Positions 19,177-27,596 of a stretch of 64,000 nt of DNA are shown here, piece by piece (the first letter of the stretch is position 1; each line of letters starts with the position of its first letter). The position numbers were made by a program, and so were the translations under genes. The notes beneath the pieces were generated by a model. It did not search any database and was not told where the DNA came from. It saw only the letters and a list, made by a program, of their open reading frames with translations. Source of the DNA: Roseiarcus sp963784805 (GTDB lineage Bacteria; Pseudomonadota; Alphaproteobacteria; Rhizobiales; Beijerinckiaceae); contig CAWASR010000025.1 of NCBI GenBank assembly GCA_963784805.1, forward strand, positions 62,001 through 126,000. Direction: 5' to 3'.

Positions 19177-19721
19177 TGCATCTTTCCAATATTCGTTCGG
19201 TTGAGCCCCACTTTGTCCCAATCGATTGGGCGGCGAGAGCGTTGCCGAGTCTCGGGCGAACGACGGTACTCTCACCGTCTATAGGTCTCGCCGCGAAGGC
19301 CTCGCGTTTTTTGATTCATCCGATCGCAGTTCGGCAGCGTCGCGACTCTCGCGACCTTCGATCGGCGTCGAGCCGATCCTGTTTAAAATCCCTGGCGGTC
19401 GCGAACCGCTCCAGAAGCCCCGAAGCGCCGCCTCATCGACGAAGAGAATGTCGGCGCCCCTTTGCGGCCAATTGCACCGTCGCTCGATGGGCGGACTGAA
19501 TTCGGCCAAGTGAGCGTTTCGGCAATTACGCGCGTGCGCCGCCGTCGACCCCCTCGCTTTCGGCCTTTCGGCCGCGCCAACCTTTTCGTCCCTCGGCAAC
19601 CAGGCGGGCGGCAAATCTTCGAACTCAACGATAGCCGCTTTTCCGCCCAACGCCAAGCGGCGATTCCGGCTCAGGATGCGAAATCAGAGCCGAACCCGCC
19701 CCGTTCCCATGATTTCGCGCG
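19177..19721. other. Gap without a supported gene
   Basis: Between the DUF4167 gene and the secreted protein gene I find no recognisable family. Open frames exist on both strands (the longest codes 125 residues on minus, 19279-19656), but they lack start context or motifs. In many relatives prmC precedes the DUF4167 gene; its C-terminal motifs are not seen here. Confidence 0.4.
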
Positions 19722-20321
19722 TCATTTCGCGGCCTGACCCGCTGTCGCCCCCACCGGAGAGCGGAAACCTTTTGGCGGATCGGTCAACCACTCGCGGTTC
19801 GGCTCGGGACCAAGCGAGGCGTGTTTTCCCATGCCGACCCAACTCAACGGATTGAGGCTGCTGAGGACCGACGAACCGGAAGATCCGCATGATCCTTCAG
19901 GACATTTGATTTCGTTGCCTTGCGGGTCGACGGCGCGGACCGTGACCGTGCCGGCGTTGGGATTGAACGGGTGGTTGTAGCGCAGACGCGCGTCGCCCAC
20001 GCCCGCGATCTCCTTCTTCACCGCCGCCTTTTGCGCCTTCTTGCGTTGGGTCTCCTGATCGATGGGCCAATCCGCGGGACGCGCGGCCGAACGTGACCCC
20101 GGCGGCGGAAGATCCATACTGGGCGGCACGACGATCTTTCCATACTCGCGATAGTTGATGGGAGCGCTGTCCTTCTTGCCCCATCCGAAAATCGAACCAA
20201 TTCCCATCCAGATCGGCGCCGCGCCGTCGTCGCCAGCCACAGCCGCCGTAGTGCTGAAAGCGGCCAAGGTCATCGCGAACGCCATCGACGTCCAGCGAAA
20301 GCCGAAGTGCATAAACTTCAT
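19722..20321 (-). CDS. Secreted protein of unknown function downstream of lspA
   Basis: A 199-residue product with a signal peptide (MAFAMTLAAFSTTAAVAGDD, cleavage near residue 30). The mature part holds INYREYGKIVVPPSMDLPPPG, a Pro-rich block that I recall in proteins next to lspA in Hyphomicrobiales. A Lys/Ala-rich helix and a Gly/Ser-rich segment with CPEGSCG follow. Two Cys in the exported part may form a disulfide. Its function is unknown. The start at 20321 discards a long upstream extension that only shadows lspA. It is probably part of the ribF-ileS-lspA transcription unit. Confidence 0.72.
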   Translation of the reverse strand: MKFMHFGFRWTSMAFAMTLAAFSTTAAVAGDDGAAPIWMGIGSIFGWGKKDSAPINYREYGKIVVPPSMDLPPPGSRSAARPADWPIDQETQRKKAQKAAVKKEIAGVGDARLRYNHPFNPNAGTVTVRAVDPQGNEIKCPEGSCGSSGSSVLSSLNPLSWVGMGKHASLGPEPNREWLTDPPKGFRSPVGATAGQAAK

Positions 20322-20491
20322 CCCCTTACAATCCGCGCCGGACCCTTCCTGCAGCGTCGATGTACGTCGTCCGAAATTCCGGCTATTCCATGACGCTTCC
20401 CGGCGTCCCGGCGATGACCGCCGGCTTTGCCAACGATATGTGGATTTCGTTAACAAATGCAAGCCGCGAGACGGCGCGTCGCCCCAAGGGT

Positions 20492-21004
20492 TCAATTCGC
20501 CCCCGGCGTCGAGGCGGTTTCGTCCCGGTCGTTCTGGGCGCGGGAGAAAAAAAGAAGATCGACGATCAACAGCGCGACACCGACATTGATCGCCGCGTCG
20601 GCGAGGTTGAAGACGAAAAAATGTCGTCCGAATGCGTGCAGATCGAGGAAATCGACAACCGCGCCATGAACAATGCGATCGAGAGCGTTGCCGAGGGCGC
20701 CGCCGACGATCGCGCCCAGACCCGCCGCGGCCAGACTGGAGCGCGCGCTCAGCAGCCACCACGTCAATAGCGCGACCGCTGCAAAAGTGAGCGCCAACAG
20801 GACGACCCGGCCGAAATGCGAACCTTGGGCGAAAAGGCTGAAGGAGATGCCCCGATTCCACCGTAGCGTCAAATCGAGAAACGGCGTCAACGACACGGAT
20901 TGCGAGGCGACACGGCCGGCGCGCCACAGGACCGCGACCTTGGCGGCCTGGTCCGCGACAAAGACAAAGATTGCGACCAATCCGCCGACCGCGCGCGGCT
21001 TCAC
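20492..21004 (-). CDS. lspA: Lipoprotein signal peptidase LspA
   Basis: A 170-residue inner-membrane aspartyl protease that removes prolipoprotein signal peptides. Four membrane helices are seen. The catalytic Asp residues sit in GGALGNALDRIVHGAVVDF and FNLADAAINVG, and the family segment TLRWNRGISFSLF is present. It starts at a GTG whose last bases overlap the ileS stop (GTGA), so its translation is coupled to ileS, the order seen in many bacteria. Confidence 0.95.
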   Translation of the reverse strand: MKPRAVGGLVAIFVFVADQAAKVAVLWRAGRVASQSVSLTPFLDLTLRWNRGISFSLFAQGSHFGRVVLLALTFAAVALLTWWLLSARSSLAAAGLGAIVGGALGNALDRIVHGAVVDFLDLHAFGRHFFVFNLADAAINVGVALLIVDLLFFSRAQNDRDETASTPGAN

Positions 21005-24000
21005 GACAGGCGCCCGAGCGCTCTGAGCTCGCGCAGGGCCTCGGCGTCGCGGGGACTGACGTCAGGAAAATCGGGCGACGCGGTCGAAGGATCAAAGTAG
21101 CGCCAGGAGCGCGCGCATTTGACGCCCTCGGCGCGCTCGACGACGACGGCGGCGTCGGGTAAGTCGTGCAGGCGGAACGCTCCCTCGGGGGCCGGCGCCG
21201 CGGTCTCGATTGCGATATCCGAAGTGATGCAGACTTCCGCGAAATCGATCCCCCGCAGCGCCTCGACATGCCTGGGATTGCTCAGATAGACCACCGGCGC
21301 GGCTTCGAGCGACGAGCCGATCTCCTTGTTGGCTCGAGCAATCTCGATCGCTCCGGTGACGGCAAGGCGCAAGGCCCGGATCGTCTCCCATTTCGCCGCC
21401 AGATCATCGTCGCGCCATGCGGCGGGAATGGCCGGAAATTGTTCGAGGTGGACGGAGCGATGCGAGGGGTCGCAGGCTGCCCAGGCTTCCTCCGCCGTGA
21501 AGACGAGAATCGGAGCGAGCCAGATCACAACCGCCCGGAAGATGTGATCGATCGCCTCCAAAGCTCCGCGGCGCTTGAGGCTGGATGGCGAGTCGCAATA
21601 GAGCGCGTCCTTGCGGATGTCGAAGTAGAACGCCGACAGGTCGGCGTTCATGAACGCCGTCAGCGCGGCAGTCACGCGCGCAAAGTCGAAATTGGCGTAA
21701 GCGTCACGGACCTTGGCGTCGAGCTCGGCGAGCTTGTGCAGCATCAGCCGATCCAGTTCGCCCATCGCCGCAACGCCGACCGCGTCGCCGCGATCACGGT
21801 GCGCGAGCGTTCCCAGCATCCAGCGAATCGTGTTGCGCAGTTTGCGATAATTGTCGCCGACGGCCTTGAGGATTTCCGGGCCGATGCGCTGATCGTCGGA
21901 ATAATCGACGCTCGCCACCCATAGACGCAGAATGTCGGCGCCCGACGCCGCGATCACGACTTGCGGGAAGGTCTGGTTTCCCAGTGACTTGGACTGCTTG
22001 CGCCCCTTCTCATCGAGGGTGAAGCCGTGGGTCAGCACAATGTCGAAGGGCGCGCGTCCGCGCGTGCCGCAGCTCTCGAGCAGCGAGGACTGAAACCAGC
22101 CGCGATGCTGGTCGGAGCCTTCGAGGTACATCACCTCATCCGCGCCGCCGTCGACCACGCGCCGGACGCCGGCAAGTCCGGGAAAATGGACCGCGTCTTC
22201 CAGCACGTACGAATGGGTCGATCCGGAATCGAACCAGACGTCGAGAATGTCATCGACCTTTTCATAGTCTTCGGGATCGTGGTCGGGCGCGAGGAAGCGT
22301 TGCGCCGCGCCCTCTTTGTACCAGGCGTCAGCGCCCTCGCGCTCGAAAGCCTCGGCGATTCGGGCGTTCACCTTGCGATCAATCAAGAGATCGTGGCCGC
22401 CCTTTCGAGTAAACACCGCGATCGGCACGCCCCAGGCGCGTTGGCGGCTCATCACCCAATCGGGTTTCGCGGCAACCATGCCGCGAATGCGGTTTTCGCC
22501 CGACGCCGGAACCCAGCGGGTTTCGCCGATCGCTTTCAGCGCCGTTTGGCGCAACGACGGCCCGCCGGCGAACGGCCGGTCCATGGCGATGAACCATTGC
22601 GGCGTGTTGCGGAAGATGACGGGCTTTTTCGAGCGCCAGCTATGCGGGTATTGATGCGGGAGCTTGTCTTGCGCCAGAAGCGCGCCTGCTGCGCTCAAGG
22701 CCTTGATCACCGCCTCGTTGGCGTCGCCCTTCTCGCCCTTGTCGTTGAGGACGCGCCTGCCCTCGAAGCCCGGGGCATCGCCGGTGAAGGCGCCGTTCTC
22801 GTCGACGGTGTAGGGAATGCGCGGGTCGATGCCGCGCGCTCTGAGCAGTTGCTGCGTCTCCACAGAGGTCCAGAGATCGAAATCCTCGCGGCCGTGGCCG
22901 GGCGCGGTGTGGACGAAGCCAGTCCCGGCGTCCTCGGTGACGTGATCGCCGGCGAGGAGGGGGACGACGAATCCGTAGCCATGCGCGTGCATGGGATGGG
23001 CGCACTCAGTACCCTCCAACAGCGAGCCCGCAACAGGGACCGGTTCAAACAAATCGTTGGAAAGCGCACCAATGCTTAGAGTCTTGGCGATCTGCTTACG
23101 AAACTCAGCATTGAGCGTCGGGTCAGCGGAAATGACGAACCGAGTGCCACCAAACCTTCGTTGGAATAAGCGCCTTTCTTCTTCGATTTCGTTGAGTCCA
23201 CGCACCCACTCGGCCACGCCCCCACCGCCCGTGAGCGCGGCGTGTTCGCGCTGCTCTGGCGTGAGGTCAGCTTCGCTAAGCGGCGTGCTCCGACTAGGCG
23301 CCTTGGGGACGAGAACTTGGTACCCATATCTTCTCGAGTATGCGATCGCTCGGTTGCCGGGGATGGTCCACGGCGTCGTCGTCCAGATCACGACCTCAGT
23401 GTTGGGATGCTTGAGTGCTTCCGCTTCGGTGTGTTTGACCGGAAACGCCACATAGACCGTATCGCTCGTATGATCCTCGTATTCGACCTCCGCCTCGGCG
23501 AGCGCGGTCTTTTCGACCACGCTCCACATCACCGGTTTGGAGCCGCGGTAGAGCAGGCCGTTGGCGGCGAATTTGTGGATTTCGCGCGCGATCTGCGCCT
23601 CGGCGGGAAAGCTCATCGTCGAATAGGGATGATCCCAGTCGCCGATGACGCCCAGGCGCTTGAATTCCTCGCGCTGCACCGAAAGCCAGCGCTCGGCGTA
23701 GGCGCGACACTCGGCGCGAAAGGCGATAATGGCGCCGGAATCGGAGAAATCCGGCTTGGCCTTGCCCTTCTTCTGGTAGAATTCCTCCTCGACCTTCCAT
23801 TCGATTGGCAAGCCGTGACAATCCCAGCCGGGGACGTAGTTGGACTCCCTGCCCGCCATCTGATGCGAGCGCACCACCAGGTCCTTGAGGATTTTGTTGA
23901 GCGCAGTCCCGATATGGACATTGCCGTTGGCGTAGGGCGGGCCGTCGTGGAGCACGAATTTGGGACGTCCCCCGCCGCTCTCGCGCAGCGCTCCGTAGAG

Positions 24001-24129
24001 GTTCTCGCGCGCCCAGCGCGCCAGGATCTCCGGCTCCTTTTGCGGCAGGCCCGCCCGCATCGGAAAATCCGTCTTAGGCAGATACAGCGTCCGCGAATAG
24101 TCGAGGCCTGTGTCGGGCGCGTCGGTCAT
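21001..24129 (-). CDS. ileS: Isoleucyl-tRNA synthetase
   Basis: A 1042-residue class I synthetase, a little long for the family. The ATP signature PPYANGNVHIGT puts HIGT at residues 72-75, and the second signature is GRKQSKSLGN (KQSKS in place of KMSKS). The CP1 editing domain has WTTTPWTIPGN and GTGFVHTAPGHGREDFD. Within CP1, roughly bases 22,980-23,460, a stretch of about 90 extra residues has visibly lower GC and different codon choice than the flanks. The ATG at 24129 (MTDAPDTGLDYS) is preferred to the frame start at 24213, which overlaps ribF. Confidence 0.95.
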   Translation of the reverse strand: MTDAPDTGLDYSRTLYLPKTDFPMRAGLPQKEPEILARWARENLYGALRESGGGRPKFVLHDGPPYANGNVHIGTALNKILKDLVVRSHQMAGRESNYVPGWDCHGLPIEWKVEEEFYQKKGKAKPDFSDSGAIIAFRAECRAYAERWLSVQREEFKRLGVIGDWDHPYSTMSFPAEAQIAREIHKFAANGLLYRGSKPVMWSVVEKTALAEAEVEYEDHTSDTVYVAFPVKHTEAEALKHPNTEVVIWTTTPWTIPGNRAIAYSRRYGYQVLVPKAPSRSTPLSEADLTPEQREHAALTGGGGVAEWVRGLNEIEEERRLFQRRFGGTRFVISADPTLNAEFRKQIAKTLSIGALSNDLFEPVPVAGSLLEGTECAHPMHAHGYGFVVPLLAGDHVTEDAGTGFVHTAPGHGREDFDLWTSVETQQLLRARGIDPRIPYTVDENGAFTGDAPGFEGRRVLNDKGEKGDANEAVIKALSAAGALLAQDKLPHQYPHSWRSKKPVIFRNTPQWFIAMDRPFAGGPSLRQTALKAIGETRWVPASGENRIRGMVAAKPDWVMSRQRAWGVPIAVFTRKGGHDLLIDRKVNARIAEAFEREGADAWYKEGAAQRFLAPDHDPEDYEKVDDILDVWFDSGSTHSYVLEDAVHFPGLAGVRRVVDGGADEVMYLEGSDQHRGWFQSSLLESCGTRGRAPFDIVLTHGFTLDEKGRKQSKSLGNQTFPQVVIAASGADILRLWVASVDYSDDQRIGPEILKAVGDNYRKLRNTIRWMLGTLAHRDRGDAVGVAAMGELDRLMLHKLAELDAKVRDAYANFDFARVTAALTAFMNADLSAFYFDIRKDALYCDSPSSLKRRGALEAIDHIFRAVVIWLAPILVFTAEEAWAACDPSHRSVHLEQFPAIPAAWRDDDLAAKWETIRALRLAVTGAIEIARANKEIGSSLEAAPVVYLSNPRHVEALRGIDFAEVCITSDIAIETAAPAPEGAFRLHDLPDAAVVVERAEGVKCARSWRYFDPSTASPDFPDVSPRDAEALRELRALGRLS

Positions 24130-24209
24130 GAGATCGGGGGCCAATTTCGGGTTTCGCCGGAAAGGTCGCGAGGGATTAGAGGATTTCGCGCCAATCGCCA
24201 AATCCGCCG

Positions 24210-25163
24210 TCACGGGCTGACGGCGAGAAGCGCGCGCGCCTTCTTCTTGTCACGCTCCATTTCGGCGACCAGCGACGGGAGCGAATCGAACCTGCGCTCC
24301 TCCCGGATGCGCTCAATGAATTCGACTTGCATTTCGCGCCCGTAGAGGTCTCCCTCGAAATCCAGCAGATGAACTTCGAGCAGGGGCGGTCCGTTGTTCA
24401 CCGTCGGCCGGACCCCGAAACTGGCGACTCCAGGATGAATTTTGCCTTCGATCCTCGCCCGCACCGCGTAGATTCCGTGCGCGAGCCGGTTGTTGGGCTC
24501 TAGGGCGATATTGGCCGTCGGAACGCCGAGCGTGCGTCCCAGCCGCTGCCCGGAAATGACCCTGCCGACCACCGCATAGGGGCGCCCGAGGCCTCGCGCC
24601 GCGGCCGCGACGTCGCCCCGTTCGAGAGCCCGACGTATCGCAGTCGACGACACCGCCGAAGCTTCCTCTCCGGCGTCGTCCTCGACCTTGCCGACGATAT
24701 CGACCGCGAAGCCGTATCGCGAACCCGCTTCGACCAGAAAAGCCGTCGAACCGGAACGTCCCTTGCCGAAATGAAAGTCCCAACCGACCACGATCGCCCC
24801 GACGCCGAGCTGCGCGACGAGAACTTTGGCGACGAATTCCTCCGCGCCCATCGCGGCGAGCCGAGCGTTGAATGACAGGACGACGACGCCCGAAAGCCCG
24901 AGGCCGGCGCAGACGTTCGCCTTGATTTCCGCCGGCGTCAGGCGGAACACGACCGGGCGCGCGGCGAAAAAGTCGGCGGGGTGCGGCTCGAAGGTCAAGA
25001 CGGCGCTTGGCGCCGCCCGGTCCGCGGCCAGCGCCACAGTGCGCGCGATCACCGCCTGGTGGCCCAGGTGGACGCCGTCAAAATTTCCGATCGCGTAGAC
25101 CGCGCCTTCGAGCCCGCGCGGCGGCAGCGTCGGATCCGTGGCGAGCACGAAGCCGCTGGTCAT
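24210..25163 (-). CDS. ribF: Bifunctional riboflavin kinase/FAD synthetase
   Basis: A 317-residue enzyme making FMN and FAD. The N-terminal FMN adenylyltransferase domain shows AIGNFDGVHLGHQAVI near residue 24, TFEPHP and the SSTAIRRAL segment. The C-terminal riboflavin kinase domain has GQRLGRTLGVPTANI, SFGVRPTV and EVHLLDFEGDLYGRE. It leads a same-strand run through ileS and lspA, with 80 bases to the chosen ileS start. Confidence 0.95.
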   Translation of the reverse strand: MTSGFVLATDPTLPPRGLEGAVYAIGNFDGVHLGHQAVIARTVALAADRAAPSAVLTFEPHPADFFAARPVVFRLTPAEIKANVCAGLGLSGVVVLSFNARLAAMGAEEFVAKVLVAQLGVGAIVVGWDFHFGKGRSGSTAFLVEAGSRYGFAVDIVGKVEDDAGEEASAVSSTAIRRALERGDVAAAARGLGRPYAVVGRVISGQRLGRTLGVPTANIALEPNNRLAHGIYAVRARIEGKIHPGVASFGVRPTVNNGPPLLEVHLLDFEGDLYGREMQVEFIERIREERRFDSLPSLVAEMERDKKKARALLAVSP

Positions 25164-25245
25164 TGCATTCTGCCCATCCCCAGGCCCCGGCCGGCCGGTC
25201 CGCAGCGTCGCGGCTGGCGGAAATTGCTCTTACATTCCAACGCGG

Positions 25246-25710
25246 TCAAGCGGACGCAGGCCTTGATTTCGGCGCCGGAGGAACGCTGAGAACGCCTTCG
25301 CCGTCGAGAACGATCTTGGCTCCGACGCGGCATTCGCAATGCAGTCGGACGCGACGGCCTCTTTCGGTGAGTTCGACCACCTCCACGCTCGAATCGACGA
25401 GGTCGCCGATCTTGACCGGACCGATAAAATTCAAGGTTTGAGATATATACACTGCGCCAGGCCCCGGAAGCCGCATGCCGATGACCGCGGAGATGAGGCT
25501 GGCGGTGTAGAGTCCGTGGACGATTCGGCCGCCGAAACGCGTCTTGCGCGCGAAATGTTCCGACAAATGGATCGGATTGTGGTCGCCGGACAGTTCGGCG
25601 AACCCGATGACGTCCTCATTCTCGACCCTCTTGCGTATCGTCTCCCGCATGCCGACCGTGAGGTCGTCAAAGTAGAGGATCTGAAAGGACGGCTTCTCCA
25701 TCCGCTCCAT
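25246..25710 (-). CDS. MaoC-like (R)-specific enoyl-CoA hydratase
   Basis: A 154-residue single hot-dog domain. The active-site signature FAELSGDHNPIHLSEHFA holds the catalytic Asp and His, and RFGGRIVHGLYTASLIS completes the MaoC pattern. Enzymes of this size hydrate trans-2-enoyl-CoA to (R)-3-hydroxyacyl-CoA, feeding polyhydroxyalkanoate synthesis, but related proteins act on other acyl-CoA thioesters. No pha genes are adjacent, so the pathway is open. It lies 35 bp downstream of the HAD hydrolase gene on the same strand. Confidence 0.85.
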   Translation of the reverse strand: MERMEKPSFQILYFDDLTVGMRETIRKRVENEDVIGFAELSGDHNPIHLSEHFARKTRFGGRIVHGLYTASLISAVIGMRLPGPGAVYISQTLNFIGPVKIGDLVDSSVEVVELTERGRRVRLHCECRVGAKIVLDGEGVLSVPPAPKSRPASA

Positions 25711-25745
25711 CTGTCATTCAACCGGTCAAGATCGATAGCGGCCGC

Positions 25746-26654
25746 TCATAGCTGAAGCGCGCCAATCGCGGCGACCGGCAGAAGCGCATATTGGGCGTAA
25801 AGGCGCCGCAGCTCGATCGGATCGGCCGGCTTCTCCAGCGTCTCGCCGTGAAGGGCCAGCCGATGGATGCCATGAGTGATGAAGAGTGAATCCAGTCCGG
25901 CTCGCGCCGCGCCGGCAATGTCGGTATCCATTCCGTCGCCGATCGCCAGAACCCGACGCCTATCGACCGGCGCGCCATGAGCGCGCTCCGCCAGGGTCAA
26001 CGCCAGGCGGTAGATCGGCGCGTATGGTTTGCCGGCGTAGACGACCGAACCCCCGAGGTCTTCATAGCGGCGCGCCAACGCTCCCGCACAATAGACGAGG
26101 TTTGCGCCGCGATGGATCACGACGTCCGGATTGGCGCAGATCATGGGCATTGCGCGCGCCGCCATGGCCCGGAGTTCCGGGTCGTAATCCGCGGGCGTCT
26201 CGATTTCGTCGCTGCGCAGACCGGTGCAAAGCGCGTATCGCGCGACTTCGAGCGGCGCGAAAGTCGGCACTCGGCCGGCCGCCTCCGCCGCGGCGTCGAA
26301 GAGGCCCAAGTCGCGGGGAGGCCCAATGTGGAGGACCGGTTCGTCGATCCGCTCCTCGATCAAACCGATCGTCACGTCGCCCGAGGTCGCGATCGCGTCG
26401 AACGCGTGCGGCGGAACGCCAAGCTTCTCCAGCTGGCGGCGGATCAACGACGAAGGTCGGGGCGCGTTCGAGACCAGAACGACCGCGCCGCCGCGGCGCC
26501 GGAACGAAACCAGCGCCTGCGACGCCGAAGCGAACGCGGTCAGGCCATCATGCAGGACGCCCCAGATGTCGCAAAGAATCGCGTCATAGCGATCCGAGAT
26601 GTCCCCAAGACCGGTGATTTGCGGGACATCCCGCGCAAGCTCGTGCGAATTCAT
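25746..26654 (-). CDS. HAD-superfamily class IIA hydrolase (TIGR01459 type)
   Basis: A 302-residue phosphatase-like protein. Motif I reads CDIWGVLHDG, the DxWGV variant typical of this subfamily. Motif II is LVSNAPRPS. The late lysine lies in VVYAGKPYAPIY, and the acidic motif GDGMDTDIAGA binds Mg. Class IIA members dephosphorylate small sugar or nucleotide phosphates; the exact substrate of this subfamily is unknown to me. It is co-directional with the MaoC gene. Confidence 0.85.
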   Translation of the reverse strand: MNSHELARDVPQITGLGDISDRYDAILCDIWGVLHDGLTAFASASQALVSFRRRGGAVVLVSNAPRPSSLIRRQLEKLGVPPHAFDAIATSGDVTIGLIEERIDEPVLHIGPPRDLGLFDAAAEAAGRVPTFAPLEVARYALCTGLRSDEIETPADYDPELRAMAARAMPMICANPDVVIHRGANLVYCAGALARRYEDLGGSVVYAGKPYAPIYRLALTLAERAHGAPVDRRRVLAIGDGMDTDIAGAARAGLDSLFITHGIHRLALHGETLEKPADPIELRRLYAQYALLPVAAIGALQL

Positions 26655-26793
26655 CAGGGCGCTCGGCTACGGCGGGCGCGGAAAACTGTCAAGCGCCCGC
26701 GCAAATCGGCGACCTGGCGATGTCGAGCCCATTGACGGAGCTTCGGCCGGCGCGCCAAAGGTCCCTCGAGCCAATGGTTAAGGGAACCGAGAC

Positions 26794-27153
26794 ATGACGC
26801 CGGCCGCCGACGCTGCGCCCACCATCGCCTACGACGATTTTCTCAAGGTCGACATTCGGGTCGGAACCGTGGTCTCGGCCGAAGAGTTTCCGCAGGCGCG
26901 AAAGCCTGCGTTCAAGCTCGTGATCGACTTCGGCCCTCGAATCGGCAAAAGGAAATCTTCCGCCCAGATCACCCGCCACTATCGTCCAGACGCCCTGGTC
27001 GGGCGGCAGGTCGCGGCCGTGATCAACTTCGCGCCGAGGCAAATCGGACCTTTTCTTTCCGAAGTGCTGACGCTGGGGTTTCCTGACGCCGAGGGCGAGG
27101 TGGTCCTGATCGCCCCTACTTGCTCGGTCCCGGACGGCGGACGGCTGTTCTGA
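26794..27153 (+). CDS. csaA: tRNA-binding domain protein, CsaA-like
   Basis: A 119-residue OB-fold protein, the size of CsaA. The pattern LKVDIRVGTVVSAEEFPQAR, KPAFKLVIDFG, KRKSSAQITRHY and AVINFAPRQIGPFLSEVL matches the tRNA-binding domain also found at the C-terminus of methionyl-tRNA synthetase. CsaA binds tRNA and has been described as an export-related chaperone. It is divergent from the HAD gene, and trxA follows 87 bp later. Confidence 0.88.
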   Translation: MTPAADAAPTIAYDDFLKVDIRVGTVVSAEEFPQARKPAFKLVIDFGPRIGKRKSSAQITRHYRPDALVGRQVAAVINFAPRQIGPFLSEVLTLGFPDAEGEVVLIAPTCSVPDGGRLF

Positions 27154-27240
27154 ACCTGGCCCGCCCGGCTTGACGCAATTCTCTGCCGTCCCTACCTACT
27201 CTTGGCGCGGCGGCTTAGCCGCGCGACTTTTGAGGGCCCC

Positions 27241-27564
27241 ATGTCAATAACCGCCAAGGTCACGGACTCGAGTTTCGAAGCCGACGTCATCAAATCGACC
27301 GAACCGGTCATCGTCGATTTCTGGGCGGAATGGTGTGGGCCGTGCCGGATGATTGCGCCCGCGCTCGAAGAAATCGCGACTGAAATGAAGGGCAAGGTGA
27401 AAATCGCCAAGCTCAATGTCGACGAGAACCCTGGCGTCGCCGGCAAATACGGAATTCGCTCGATCCCCACGCTGATGGTCTTCAAGGACGGCAAGCATGT
27501 CGCCACCAAGACCGGCGCCGGGCCGAAAAGCGAGTTGTCCCGGTGGATCAGCGCCTCCGTTTGA
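27241..27564 (+). CDS. trxA: Thioredoxin
   Basis: A 107-residue thioredoxin with the redox motif AEWCGPCRMIAP near residue 30 and the cis-proline loop SIPTLMVFKDG. It reduces disulfides in the cytoplasm, using thioredoxin reductase. The ATG at 27241 (MSITAKV) gives the standard length; an upstream frame start adds 13 residues without support. It is convergent with the sensor kinase gene. Confidence 0.95.
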   Translation: MSITAKVTDSSFEADVIKSTEPVIVDFWAEWCGPCRMIAPALEEIATEMKGKVKIAKLNVDENPGVAGKYGIRSIPTLMVFKDGKHVATKTGAGPKSELSRWISASV

Positions 27565-27596
27565 CGAAGGTCGCCGGCGTCGTCCCTTCTCTCTTA

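Noticed and set aside
19279..19656. 125-residue minus frame upstream of the DUF4167 gene
   Set aside because: Position would fit prmC in relatives, but none of its motifs is present and composition is not convincing.
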